Shown in pieces: positions 8,071-17,560 of a DNA stretch of 25,034 bases. This DNA is from Chrysochromulina tobinii. Taxonomy: Eukaryota; Haptophyta; Prymnesiales; Chrysochromulinaceae. Position numbers and translations under genes: made by a program. Numbering within the stretch: the stretch's first letter is position 1; every line of letters begins with the position of its first letter. Location: positions 1-25,034 of the forward strand of contig JWZX01002780.1 of assembly GCA_001275005.1 (NCBI GenBank). The letters are read 5' to 3'. Below the pieces are notes generated by a model that worked only from the letters and a program-made list of their open reading frames with translations, ran no database searches and was not told where the DNA came from.

Positions 8071-9474
8071 ATGATCGCGGCCATGGCGGCGCTGTCTGTG
8101 GCCGATGCAGTCGTCCTTGGAAAGGGCGCGTGGCAGGGTTTGAAGCATGCTAGCACGCTGTCCGCAAAGGTCCAAAACTTTCGACGTGCGCCCACCGAGC
8201 TGCTACTCACCTTCCAGCTGTGCGGAGTGCTCGGCGACGCCCTTGCAGTGGCGGAACGCTTGGCTATCCGGCACTTGGCACAGTCGATCGTGGGAAACGC
8301 GGTGTTCCTCGCGCGCTCTTGCCTTCAGGAGTGTTTTGCGCTCCTTGGTGATGGTGCCGACGCCGATGACGACTTTGACTGGCAAGCATGGCTTAAGACT
8401 GGCCGCAAGTTTGATGTCCTGCAGCGGCAGCAGATGCGCCTCCAAATGGCTATGGGCGCGCTTCAGTTGGCGCTGGCGGCGGTGAGCGCGAGCACACTGC
8501 CGGCGGGCTACGCGCGGGCCCCCTTCACCTACGTCCCCGCCGCCTTTGACCTCGCGCACTCGAAGCTGCAAGAACTCGAGATGGGGCGGACGCTCACGGT
8601 GCGCCTGGGCGCGGGGGAGCTCTGGGAACGTGGCTTGCAGCCGTCGTCGGATCGAACGATCCAGGACGCTTTGAGGCAGCTGAGCCCCAACGTGCAGGTC
8701 GCGCTGCACTGCGGGCTCAAGGCTCTGCAGGCAGCACGCTCCAGCAAGCCTGCGGAGAATTCCTCGGAGGGCTGTGGGGAAGCTGAGGGCGACGACGACG
8801 ACGACGACGACGACGATGGATCGACTCGAGATGAGGGGGACGCCGGAGGCAGGCAGGCACCCGTAAGGGAGGAGGAAGGGCTCTATCTTCGGTTCGCGTA
8901 TGGCGTTCAAGACGGTGCCACGGACGACGCGCTCGAAGAGCGAGTGCTCCGCCTCGATGCCGCTGTTCGGCTGCGCCGCGTCTGGTCAGAGGAGCTGGCA
9001 GCTGAACTGGGAGGCTCCCACGGCGCTGCGTTCCTCGAATGCGCTGGATCTGGCGTGCTGTGCTATGAGATACGATTCCGGTCGTCAGCGGCTGTGGCGC
9101 CGCCGACGGCCTCTGCCCGCCCACTCGTCCTCACCCACTTCCAGCTCGCATCCTCAGCCACCCATTCCACAGAGGCCTTCTCAGCCGAGGCCTTCGAGGC
9201 TGCTCTCTGGATGGCGCTGAGCACCCGCCGTGCGCCGGTGCAGGGCCAGGGGGAGTTGGCTGCCATGGCCGGCGGCAGCTCGCTCGTGTCAGTGTACGAC
9301 CCCGACAACCCGTTGCCCGCGGTGCGCACCATGCAAGCAGCTGTCGGTCCGCTTGTGGGTGTGCCGGCAGCAGCATCAGGCGCGCCCCCCGCGGCGTCGG
9401 ATCGAAATGCACATGGCTCGTTGGCCACACCACCGCCCGTGACGCCGGTCCGCGGTAGTCTGGACCTGCGCTGA
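8071..9474 (+). CDS. Hypothetical protein, helical N-terminal half and acidic central linker
   Basis: I do not recognise this family. The frame is open from an ATG at 7831 (547 aa). I prefer the ATG at 8071 (467 aa) because the first 80 residues look non-conserved and overlap promoter-like sequence with a TACCGGTA palindrome. From 8071 the protein begins with an alpha-helical region (MAALSVADAVVLGKGAWQGL, then a Leu-rich helix) vaguely like the helical N-terminal domains of some fungal STAND proteins. A stretch APFTYVPAAFDLAHSKLQEL looks conserved in character. A run of nine Asp residues lies near residues 242-250. The C-terminal part mixes beta-like and Ala/Pro-rich sequence. No transmembrane segment or catalytic motif is evident. 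Function not assigned. Confidence 0.6.
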   Translation: MIAAMAALSVADAVVLGKGAWQGLKHASTLSAKVQNFRRAPTELLLTFQLCGVLGDALAVAERLAIRHLAQSIVGNAVFLARSCLQECFALLGDGADADDDFDWQAWLKTGRKFDVLQRQQMRLQMAMGALQLALAAVSASTLPAGYARAPFTYVPAAFDLAHSKLQELEMGRTLTVRLGAGELWERGLQPSSDRTIQDALRQLSPNVQVALHCGLKALQAARSSKPAENSSEGCGEAEGDDDDDDDDDGSTRDEGDAGGRQAPVREEEGLYLRFAYGVQDGATDDALEERVLRLDAAVRLRRVWSEELAAELGGSHGAAFLECAGSGVLCYEIRFRSSAAVAPPTASARPLVLTHFQLASSATHSTEAFSAEAFEAALWMALSTRRAPVQGQGELAAMAGGSSLVSVYDPDNPLPAVRTMQAAVGPLVGVPAAASGAPPAASDRNAHGSLATPPPVTPVRGSLDLR

Positions 9475-9925
9475 CGGCCACTTGAGCACATGGGAGCTGG
9501 GAGCGCGAACGTCACTTCGCAGGTTAGGAGCGCGATCTCACCTCTCTCGTAGCTTTCAAACATGCTTTCAAAGACATAAAGTTAAAAATCATTGAAAAAA
9601 TCATCTTCTCCCCCGAGACGCGGAGAAGTGACGGAGATCGGAGTTCGACGTGGAGATATGTGTGGAGGCGGGCGCGTTCACTGTGTGGCCTCGAAATAAC
9701 TGACTGACTGACTGGTGGTAGGTTGTTGGTAGGTTGGACACACACCACGCCTCCACTGTAAATGTCTATTGAGCCAAACATTCCCTCGCCGAGCAGCCCA
9801 GCATGACCCCCGCGACATGACTCGATTACGTGAGCAATTTGGGCTTGGGGAAAAACTTTTGTGTGTTTCACAGTCGATGTTTCACAGCACAGCTGCAGCG
9901 AGTCCAGAGCAACCGCGCGAGCCGC
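9475..9925. promoter_or_regulatory. Intergenic region upstream of the Rpt2 gene
   Basis: This stretch holds the 3' flank of the hypothetical gene and the promoter/5' leader of Rpt2. Visible features are a CTGA microsatellite (about 3.5 units, 9700-9714) followed by a doubled GGTAGGTT motif near 9715-9737. A 32-codon in-frame extension (from 9830) precedes the Rpt2 ATG, but it has no family resemblance and is probably leader sequence. Confidence 0.5.
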
Positions 9926-11381
9926 ATGGGTGGACAGCAGTCCCGCGGCGGGCCGGGTGGCGACGCGTCGGAGCAGGACAAGAAGGACAAGAAGGCGAAG
10001 AAGTACGAACAGCCCGCGCCGACCCGCGTCGGCCGAAAGAAGAAGAAGAAGTCTGGCCCCGCACAGAGCTTGCGGCTGCCGACCGTCGTGCCCGCGACCA
10101 AGTGCAAGCTGAGGCTGCTGAAGCTTGAGCGCGTCAAGGATTACCTGCTCATGGAGGAGGAGTTTGTGCTGCGGCAGGAACAGGTGCGCCCGCAGGAGGA
10201 GAGCGCGCAGGTGGAGCGCTCCAAGGTGGACGACATCCGTGGCTCGCCGATGGGCGTTGCGTCGCTCGAGGAGATGATCGACGACAACCACGCGATCATC
10301 GCCTCATCGGTGGGCCCCGAGTACTACGTCAACATCATGTCCTTCGTCGACAAGGACCAGCTCGAGCCCGGCTGCTCGCTGCTCACGCACCACAAGACCA
10401 ACTCGATCGTGGGGTTGCTTGCCGACGAGACGGACCCGATGGTTTCGGTGATGAAGGTGGACAAGGCGCCGCTCGAGAGCTACGCAGACATCGGCGGCCT
10501 CGAGACGCAGATCCAGGAGATCAAGGAAGCCGTCGAGCTGCCGCTCACCCACCCGGAGCTGTACGAGGACATTGGCATTCGCCCTCCCAAGGGTGTCATC
10601 CTGTATGGTGAGCCGGGCACGGGCAAGACACTGCTTGCCAAGGCGGTCGCCAACCAAACGTCAGCCACCTTTTTGCGCGTGACCGGCTCGGAGCTCATCC
10701 AAAAGTACCTCGGCGATGGCCCCAAGCTCGTGCGCGAGCTCTTCCGCGTCGCCGACGAGCAGGCGCCTACCATCGTCTTCATCGACGAGATCGATGCGGT
10801 GGGTACCAAGCGGTATGACTCGACCTCGGGCGGCGAGAAGGAGATCCAGCGCACGATGCTCGAGCTGCTCAACCAGCTTGACGGCTTCGATGCGCGCACC
10901 GACGTCAAGGTCATCCTCGCGACCAACAAGATTGAGAGCCTAGACCCTGCGCTCATCCGCCCGGGGCGCATTGATCGCAAGATCGAATTTCCGGCGCCGG
11001 ATCAGAAGACACGCCGCCACATTTTCCAGATCCACACGAGCAAGATGAATCTCGCCGACGTACGCGCGCGCAGTCTCCCGCACTCCTCTGCCTTTCCTCC
11101 CCCTTCCCTGCCCCCTCGACTGGCCTCTCCACTGCCACTCCTCGGCACCCCTCCGACCCTCTCCGCCTCGCTGTCTGGCCTTGCAGGATGTCAACTTGGA
11201 GGAGTTCATCATGTCCAAGGACGAGCTGTCGGGCGCCGACATCAAGGCCATGTGCACCGAGGGCGGTCTGCTCGCCCTCCGCGAGCGGCGCATGAAGGTG
11301 TCGCAGGCCGAGTTCCGTAAGGCGCGCGAGTACGTCATGTACAAAAAGAAGGGAGGGGCGCCCGAAGGCCTCTATCTGTAA
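9926..11381 (+). CDS. RPT2: 26S proteasome regulatory particle AAA-ATPase subunit Rpt2 (PSMC1), two exons
   Basis: Exons 9926-11059 and 11187-11381 join in frame to give 442 aa, close to the ~440 aa of human PSMC1, and the whole length aligns from memory. The start is chosen because MGG is the conserved N-myristoylation context of Rpt2. Then come the Lys-rich N-terminal segment, the coiled coil ([17 protein letters not shown]), the OB region, Walker A GEPGTGKT (228-235), Walker B IVFIDE (283-288), the arginine-finger region, and a C-terminal LYL that is the HbYX-type motif docking into the 20S alpha ring and opening the gate. Rpt2 is one of six ATPases that unfold ubiquitinated substrates. 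E229 in the P-loop is also found in plant Rpt2. The gene is tail to tail with the LIN9-like gene. Confidence 0.97.
11060..11186 (+). other. Spliceosomal intron of the Rpt2 gene (127 bp, GT-AG)
   Basis: The donor is GAC|GTACGC and the acceptor is CTTGCAG|GATGTC. Removing 127 bp restores the conserved join SKMNLAD-DVNLEEF of Rpt2 in phase 0. The intron is strongly pyrimidine-rich (runs of CTCC and CCCCT). Without splicing the frame would read into a 3' product with no similarity to Rpt2. Confidence 0.93.
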
Positions 11382-11683
11382 AAGAGCTGAGCGGGGGCGG
11401 GGGCGCAGGCGGCAGAGAGGCTTTGCGGGGGATCCGTGGTTCGCCTTTGTGCGAGTCGGCGATAGTGTGCGCGCTCCCGCCCTCGGCGCTGTGCGGCATG
11501 CGGCACGGCAGTTTGTGGGACAACGCGGGACGCGCTCGATACGTTCTACGGTTGAGCGACGACTTTTTTATATAACTTTCTACGTTTCGCGCGTTTGACG
11601 ACGGCGACGCGTGATTTTCCGCCCCGCGCGCCAATTGGTAGGGTATACTTGATGTTACAGTTACATTTCTCTCTCATGACTCC
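11382..11683. other. Convergent 3' intergenic region (Rpt2 / LIN9-like)
   Basis: About 300 bp between the two convergent stop codons. It contains a short AT-rich patch at about 11565-11580 (TTTTTTATATAACTTT) that may belong to 3'-end signals. I see no gene or repeat. Confidence 0.5.
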
Positions 11684-13745
11684 TCATCGTCGCAAGCCCG
11701 CCCCCTTGGGCAGCCCGGCGACCTGGCCGCAAACCAATGCCTGCAGCTGCTGTGCTGCCGCCACCACCTCGTTGAACTGGGGGCGGTTGGTCTCGCAGAT
11801 GGGGGCGAGCTGCTTGACGGCGGCAAGTAGGCCGGCGCGGCATTCAGCGGGAGAGATGGGCGCAGTCGACCATGCGTGCAGCTGCAGCAGCAGCGAGATG
11901 GCACTCGTGATCGAGTCGCGCAGCGTCTTCGGAGGCAACTGCAGGCGCAACTGCAGGCTCGCCTGCACAGGCGCGTCGCTCGAGACCATGCCGGTGCGCT
12001 CGCTGGTAGCCTCGCCAGTGGAGTCGCTCGCGGCGCCGTGTTGGGCGCAGAGGATCGAGGCCACGACGGCGGCCGCCGCGTCAGCCGCGTGCTCCCGCAG
12101 CCCAGCGCAGAAGGCGAGGCCCATGCCGTGCGTCTGCGGCTCGGGCGCGGCCGCACCCAGAGCGAGTGAGAAGCGTTGCGCTACCGGCCGTAGAGCGATC
12201 AGCGCTGTATCGAGCGCTCGAGCGGTGCTTCGCAACTCGTCAGTGAGCCACTCGATCTCGCCGCACCAGCGCGCGATCTGTACCTCAAGCTGGCGTGCCT
12301 CGTCGGCGCCGTGTTGGGCGCGCAGCTGCGTGAGTAGGGCGCCGACGGCCGGTAGCGTCATGGGCGACGGCACCTGCCCAAGCAGGCGTTGCTGGGCAGC
12401 GGTCACTTCGACTCGAATCGGTACGCGCCGTCCCTCCGCGATGGACCGCTCAGGGGCGATGTCGTCTTCGCTCACGATGAGGACGGCGCGCCCCTCAGCG
12501 ACGGCGCGCTCGATTTGGTGCGCCACGCGTATGAGCTCCTTCTCGCCCTGGTGCGTCACCGCTTTCAGCTCATCGAGCAGCAGGCGCTTGCGCTCGAGCA
12601 GCCGCATAGCGTAGGCGAGCAGCTGCAGCTCCTTGAGATCGGACCGCGCCACTGAGGCGATCCCACCGACCGGGCCGGCAGCTGGCGCCGTGCTCTCCGA
12701 TGCCCCGACGAGCGGAGCGGCGGCCAACGGCTGCGACGAGCCGGGCGCGTCGGGTGCGCTCGATACAGCGCCAACCGGAGCCGCAGCGAGCGGCGCACCC
12801 GACCGCTCGGCACCACGCTCGGCACCCTTGGCATCTGCCTCCCACGACTGGCGACCCGGTGGTGCCGCCGGCGCCGGCGCCGGCGCTGGCGCTGGCGCCG
12901 CGCCGTCGTGGGCGCCATGGGGATTCTGCTGGCCGAGCGGCTGGCCGAGTTGACCGTGCGGCGAGGTGAAGTCGATCCCGCGGGATCCGTCGAGGAGGGG
13001 CAGGAGGAGCCAGTCCTTGACATGCTGTACGCCGAGCTTGGGTCGATCGAACTGGACACGGTAGTGGTCGCCGTCGGGGGTGAGCACTGTGCCCGAGAAG
13101 AGGTGGCGCTCCTTGGGGTGGAAGGCCGTCACGCGCTGCCCCACCGCCATCTGCACCACGCACCCCTGCAGCCCCAGCGCCGCCTCCGCTGCGGCCGCCG
13201 CCGCATGCCCAGAGGTCTGCAGCTTGCGTAACTGGCGCACGTCTTGACGATACTCATGCAGGCGCGCGCGCTCAGCATCGAGGAAGGGCTTGGAGAGACG
13301 GCGTGGCCGGCCGTAGAGCGCGCGCACGAAGCTCCACTCGAACCTCGTCAGCTTCGTCACATGCCCCAAACCCGAGGCCCGGAGCATCTTGGCGAATGCG
13401 TGCTCGTGGAAACCAAGCGTAGTCAACGGGCGAGCAGAACCATTCATACAGGCACCAGCGGCGCAGCTTGGGGCGCAGCAGGCGCGCATACCGCTCGTGC
13501 AGCATCGCCTCCGGGCTCTCCTCCTCCTCGGCCGCGTCTGCGCCGCCGCTGTCGTGCGCCGCCGCCGCGTCGCGAGCACGCGCACGGCTGAGCTCGAGGT
13601 TCGCGAGCGAACGCGCGTAGCTCTCGTCACGGCGCTTGCCCTTGAGATGGCGCGGCTTGAGCTCGTGCATATCGCCCTCGTCCGCGCGCTTCACACGGTT
13701 GCGCTTCTTCTTGGGGCCGCTGCCCTTGGTGCCGCCTTCCTCCTT

Positions 13746-13776
<31 letters not shown>

Positions 13777-14603
13777 TCCTCGCCGCCGTCCTCGCCCCCA
13801 TTGTCGCCGCCACCACCATCTTCGGCGCCCTCTTCGTCCACCACCATGGCATCGGCCGCTTCGCCGTCCCCATCCACCGCCGAGGGACCATCTTCCTCAT
13901 CGATGGCACCGAGCCTCAGCGGCGCAAAAGTGACTTTCGCTGTGGAAGGGACGCGACCTGTGCCACTCGCACGAGGCGCGCCTGTGGACGACGCGCCGCT
14001 GCTGCCGCCGCTGCTGCCGCCGCCGCTGGTGAGTACTGAGGAGGATGAGGAGGAGCCGCCGCTTCTCGCAAAGGCGGCCTTGGCCTTGCTCGCCGCGCGC
14101 GCGCCTTTGGGCTGCGGCGTCGCGGCTGCAGCCGCCCCGTCGTTGACCGCCGCTGCTGCTGCTGCTGCCGCCACTCCGGCTCCGGAGGATCCTGCCGCCG
14201 CGTCTTCGGGGAAGAGCGTGCGCGGCCGCTTCTTTGCTTTACCGTCTTCCTCGTCCTCGGCGGCCGATGCCGCCGCGGAAGCGTCCGCTGCTGCTTCCGC
14301 CGCTGCCGCTGCACTTGTGGGCTTGCGCTTGCCGCTCTGGCGCTTCTTCTTCTCGGCTTCGTCCGGTTCCTTAGGAGCGGGCTCATCCAGAGCTGCCCAA
14401 CCGGCGCGCTTGAACTTGGGGGGGCCGCCTTCCTCAGCAGGCCGCCGGGAGGAGCGCCGACCCTCTGATGGCGGCACCAGGCTGCACGCCGCGTGAATTC
14501 GCGCAGCTGCGTCTGCATCCGATTGCGTCACGACGGGCACGCTGGCTGCATGGCGCGATAGCGCCGCAGTGGCGTCTAGGGGGGGCATCTTCTGGTCCTC
14601 CAT
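11684..14603 (-). CDS. LIN9 / ALWAYS EARLY homologue (MuvB core subunit) with DIRP and Tudor-like domains; +1 frameshift at 13410-13412
   Basis: Two overlapping minus-strand frames together encode a LIN9-type protein: frame 1 from 14603 to about 13410 (398 codons), then frame 2 to the stop at 11684 (about 574 aa more). The N-terminus is Ala/Gly/Ser-rich with basic NLS-like patches. The DIRP domain begins at about residue 380 (LRRWCLYEWFCSPVDYAWF) and continues only in the other frame (HEHAFAKMLRASGLGH, then LTRFEW and GRPRRLS). A Tudor-like module (VGQRVTAFHPKE to VQFDRPKLGVQ, about 487-526) and a helical Leu-rich segment (about 655-705) follow. In animals and plants LIN9/ALY acts in MuvB/DREAM complexes with Myb and E2F-type proteins to control cell-cycle genes. 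Both halves keep family residues with exact spacing, so the break is a single-base shift, not an intron. Confidence 0.85.
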
Positions 14604-14922
14604 GCCCTCAGGCAGACCTATTCAGCCTCAATGGAGTACACAGACTCTTGCTCTCGAATCGAATTCTTGCGGCGCGAGAAAACTTTCATGACAAAAGGTC
14701 CGTTTCAAAACTTAGGGAACGTCCCTCATCACACTGACTTGTCTGCTTGAAAGTTGGGTGGGCACGATACATGTACATGTACAGTAGGTAACGCCGGACC
14801 ACAACGCACAAAGCTCCCCGAGCGACACACTGTCGCCGACCGCTGACCCCGCGCGGCTAGAGTGCAGAGACCTGTGAGGCAGAATCGGCCTGTTGTTTTG
14901 ACTTTTGTGGGTGGGAGTGGGT
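14604..14922. promoter_or_regulatory. Intergenic region upstream of the LIN9-like gene
   Basis: This 319-bp stretch contains the LIN9-like promoter side and the 3' flank of the phosphatase gene, both on the minus strand. A palindromic ACATGTACATGT motif lies at about 14770-14781, some 165 bp upstream of the LIN9 ATG. Nothing else is recognisable. Confidence 0.4.
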
Positions 14923-16278
14923 TCAGGTGTAAGTGGGTTTGTTCTCCTTCATGACGGCCAACATGGCCTCGCGGATCTTAGGCAGGTCCTTCATGGCCGC
15001 CTTGTCGACTGCGACGAGCCCCTGCAAGCATGCATACGCCTTGACAGACTCGACGTCAGAGGACTTGATCTCCGACCCCTTGACGAAGGCGGACTTGTCC
15101 TTGATGTTCGAGAGCGTGAGCGTCGACTGGCCGGGCATGAAATCGAGATTCTTGCCCGACTTGAGGTGCGTGTATCCGATGAGACTCCCGTCATCCAAAA
15201 AGGGAGGCAGCTTGCTCATGGTGCCACCGTACGCCTCGATCACGGCCGTGGGCGCACTCGTATCCCACTTGGCGAAACCGCCCGTGTCGCGGATGTACGC
15301 TCCGCCCTTGCCCTCGAGGAGCATCATCGCGCGGTTACCCGAGGCCACCGAGCCAATGCGCTGGTAGCCCAACTCGTCAATCAGGTCCACGATGAAGGGC
15401 GAGACCTTGCCGTCGGTGATGAGCATCCCGTTGGGCACAGGAGGGTCCGCCATGTCGAGCTCGCCCATCACGACCTCCTCAGAGGCCGCGCCGGCCGCCC
15501 AAGTCACCGGGGTCGTCAGCGGCCGGTACATGATCCCGGCGGCCGGGTGGCCCAAGGCATCATTGTACCCGATCAGGATCGTCACGTACTGGCCCTGGCC
15601 CGTCGCAAACTCGCGCGTGCCGTCGATCGGGTCGACGAAGACGGTCATCGACTTATACAGGTTGGGATCGATACGGCTGGAGAGCTGCTGGATCTCCTGA
15701 AGCGTGGCGGCGATGATGGCGTTGAACTCGTCGGGCACCTCAAGGTCGTCGACGGAGTAGGGCTTGTTGATGATGTTGATGACCGACTCGTCCTCCTCGC
15801 CGACAATCTGCGCGAACTTGTCACCCGCGAAGAGATACTTGATGAACAAGTGCTGCACGATGCCGTCGGCGATCGTGAAGTATGTCGCGTCAGACTTGAG
15901 CTTCGAGGAGCCCCCGTGCCGCTGGTCGGAGATTTTGTCATAGAAGGCGCGGAGCATCGGGGTCACTGCATCGCATGCCTCCTTGCTTATCTGGCACAGA
16001 TCCTGCAGCGGTGTCGATGATTTCACCTTACCCTCTGTCGTGATTGAGGTCACCTCGAGCGTGCTAAGCAGTCCTTTGATGATGGCATCCTTCCTGATTA
16101 GCTCGGCGCGCAGGATTCGGACCTCTTCTTGCAGCTTTGACAACTCCATGGTTGGCGCGACTGCGCGGAGCATCGCATTGCTCCGTGACAGCTGACGCAT
16201 CTGCGGCACGCTTGGCATCGAGAAACCTCCCGCATTGGCAAGATATCCGGCGAGAAGGACGCCATGGAGGAGTCGCAT
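14923..16278 (-). CDS. IMPase-superfamily phosphatase, 3'(2'),5'-bisphosphate nucleotidase (BPNT1)-like, probably plastid-targeted
   Basis: The product is 451 aa. The catalytic core has the metal-binding signatures of the lithium-sensitive phosphatase superfamily: VGEED (159-163), VDPIDGTREF (215-224, ligands D216 and D219) and WDTSAP (338-343). The surroundings (TGQGQYVTILIG, LLEGKGGAYI, EAYGG) fit BPNT1/HAL2-type enzymes, which hydrolyse the 3'-phosphate of PAP, better than inositol monophosphatase, but substrate choice cannot be settled from motifs. About 70 N-terminal residues precede the core. They start with a signal-peptide-like stretch ending ANAGGF, then a Ser/Arg-rich part, as in bipartite plastid leaders of algae with complex plastids. 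A coiled segment follows (LSKLQEEVRILRAELIRK). PAP removal in plastids would link to sulfate assimilation and retrograde signalling. The gene is head to head with the YjbQ gene. Confidence 0.82.
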   Translation of the reverse strand: MRLLHGVLLAGYLANAGGFSMPSVPQMRQLSRSNAMLRAVAPTMELSKLQEEVRILRAELIRKDAIIKGLLSTLEVTSITTEGKVKSSTPLQDLCQISKEACDAVTPMLRAFYDKISDQRHGGSSKLKSDATYFTIADGIVQHLFIKYLFAGDKFAQIVGEEDESVINIINKPYSVDDLEVPDEFNAIIAATLQEIQQLSSRIDPNLYKSMTVFVDPIDGTREFATGQGQYVTILIGYNDALGHPAAGIMYRPLTTPVTWAAGAASEEVVMGELDMADPPVPNGMLITDGKVSPFIVDLIDELGYQRIGSVASGNRAMMLLEGKGGAYIRDTGGFAKWDTSAPTAVIEAYGGTMSKLPPFLDDGSLIGYTHLKSGKNLDFMPGQSTLTLSNIKDKSAFVKGSEIKSSDVESVKAYACLQGLVAVDKAAMKDLPKIREAMLAVMKENKPTYT

Positions 16279-16459
16279 AGCCTTAGATGCAGCGAGGCGA
16301 AGCTCGCCAAAGTCTCGCCATCGGTGCGACGAGAATCAATCTCCGATTTGGGTCGGAACCGATGAAGGGGATTGAAGACACCGGAGATTTTTCCAGCATT
16401 GCGTTGCGGATTAGATTCCTACGAATCACAATTGCGGCAGCCTTTCTTGGAAACTGAGA
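16279..16459. promoter_or_regulatory. Short bidirectional promoter region (phosphatase / YjbQ)
   Basis: Only 181 bp separate the two divergent start codons, so both genes must share this region for initiation unless the YjbQ gene starts at its inner ATG (16550). No clear TATA box or repeated element is visible. Co-regulation is inferred from geometry alone. Confidence 0.5.
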
Positions 16460-17065
16460 ATGGCAGTCGTTCTTATTCTCACGCTGTCGAGCGGCTATTC
16501 GCTACCTTCATGGGCTGCTACGCGAGTTTCGCCAAGGAGCACACTATCGATGGCCTACGTCACACAGTACGAGCAGTTGAGCGTCAAGACAGGTCGCACC
16601 GTGAGCATGGTCGACATCACAAAAGAGGTGGCTGCTGTCGTCGCGAAGAGCGGATGCGTCGAGGGCACCGTGACGGTGCTGTCCAAACACTCGACGGTCG
16701 GCGTGATGATCAACGAGTTTGAAGAACGCTTCGTCTCCGACGCGCGCCAATGGCTGCAGCGAATCGCGCCGCCGAGCTATCCGTGGCTGCACAATGATAT
16801 CGACTTCCGCGCAGGCCCTCCTGGTTACCCGGGCGGCGACGACGCGTGGCGGGCTATGCGCATGCAGGAGCCGCCGAATGCACACTCGCACATCATCCAG
16901 TTCGTCGTGGGCACGAGTGAGACCGTCCCGATCCACGAGGGCAAGATGACGATTGGCACCTTCCAGAACATAATCATCGTCGACGCCGACGGGCCGGCAG
17001 CAAACCTTGGCAGCCCTAAGTCGCGCACGATCTGCGTGCAGGTCCAGGGTTGCAATGGGAAGTGA
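16460..17065 (+). CDS. YjbQ/UPF0047 family protein with N-terminal signal-like leader
   Basis: The product is 201 aa, longer than the ~135-140 aa of typical bacterial YjbQ because of an N-terminal leader and an insertion near 112-135. Family hallmarks are VLSKHSTVGVMINE (H77, E85), WLHND (H111), NAHSHI (140-145), VPIHEGKMTIGTFQN (156-170) and the closing strand RTICVQVQG. Some bacterial members have been reported to have weak thiamin phosphate synthase-like activity; the physiological role is not settled. The first ~20 residues (MAVVLILTLSSGYSLPSWAA) look like a signal peptide followed by a Ser/Arg-rich stretch. An inner Met at residue 31 (ATG 16550) begins where the conserved domain starts, so two protein forms are possible. 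Confidence 0.85.
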   Translation: MAVVLILTLSSGYSLPSWAATRVSPRSTLSMAYVTQYEQLSVKTGRTVSMVDITKEVAAVVAKSGCVEGTVTVLSKHSTVGVMINEFEERFVSDARQWLQRIAPPSYPWLHNDIDFRAGPPGYPGGDDAWRAMRMQEPPNAHSHIIQFVVGTSETVPIHEGKMTIGTFQNIIIVDADGPAANLGSPKSRTICVQVQGCNGK

Positions 17066-17560
17066 TCGTGCCCTCATATGCCAATCACAGGTGCACGGCC
17101 GTTAACAGGTGCACGCGAGTGACCTCACTGGTCGTGTGTGTGTCGGGCGCGGCGGAACTCCGCGACTCGACGAGCTGGTTGTACTTTTTGGCATCCAACT
17201 CGAGGCTCACAAAATAGCATGTCGCCTGGGTCCATTAGATTAGCAGCTACCTCTTCAATGTTATGTATGCACATGCGGTCTAGTCTATAATATCATGATT
17301 CATGTCAATCATGTCGTTCAGAGCCTAACGCCGTCGCAGCACATCTTCCAACTTCCATCTTGGTGGCCGATGCACAGCACCGGTCTGTGGCCCACGACTC
17401 TCTGATGAGAGCGCGGGGGCCTCCAGCAAACTTTTCGGTGCTCCGCTGTATGGTGCCGCCCGGATCCGGTCCCGTTCAGTCTTTTGCCGCCGATGTCCAC
17501 TTACAGTATCTTGTGCACCCTCCATGCGGATGCGAAGTGCGGAGAGAGCTCTCGTCCGCT
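17066..17560. other. Convergent intergenic region (YjbQ / ankyrin protein)
   Basis: About 495 bp between two convergent genes. An AT-rich patch at about 17240-17320 (including CTATAATATCATGATT) may hold 3'-end signals. I see no gene, tRNA or repeat of note. Confidence 0.5.

Noticed and set aside
9830-9925. N-terminal extension of Rpt2 from the upstream ATG
   Set aside because: The extension has no similarity to Rpt2, while the downstream ATG gives the conserved MGG myristoylation context and expected length.
10607-10630. Glu instead of Pro in the Rpt2 Walker A motif (GEPGTGKT)
   Set aside because: It still fits G-x4-GK[ST], and plant Rpt2 proteins carry the same residue, so it is not an anomaly.
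13636-14496. 286-codon plus-strand frame opposite the LIN9-like N-terminus
   Set aside because: It is the antisense of Ala/Gly/Ser-rich codons and gives only Pro/Ser/Ala low complexity; the minus strand carries the family motifs.
14905-16020. 371-codon plus-strand frame opposite the phosphatase gene
   Set aside because: The minus strand encodes the DPIDGT and WDTSAP motifs; the plus frame has no recognisable family and Arg/His/Leu-biased composition typical of an antisense shadow.
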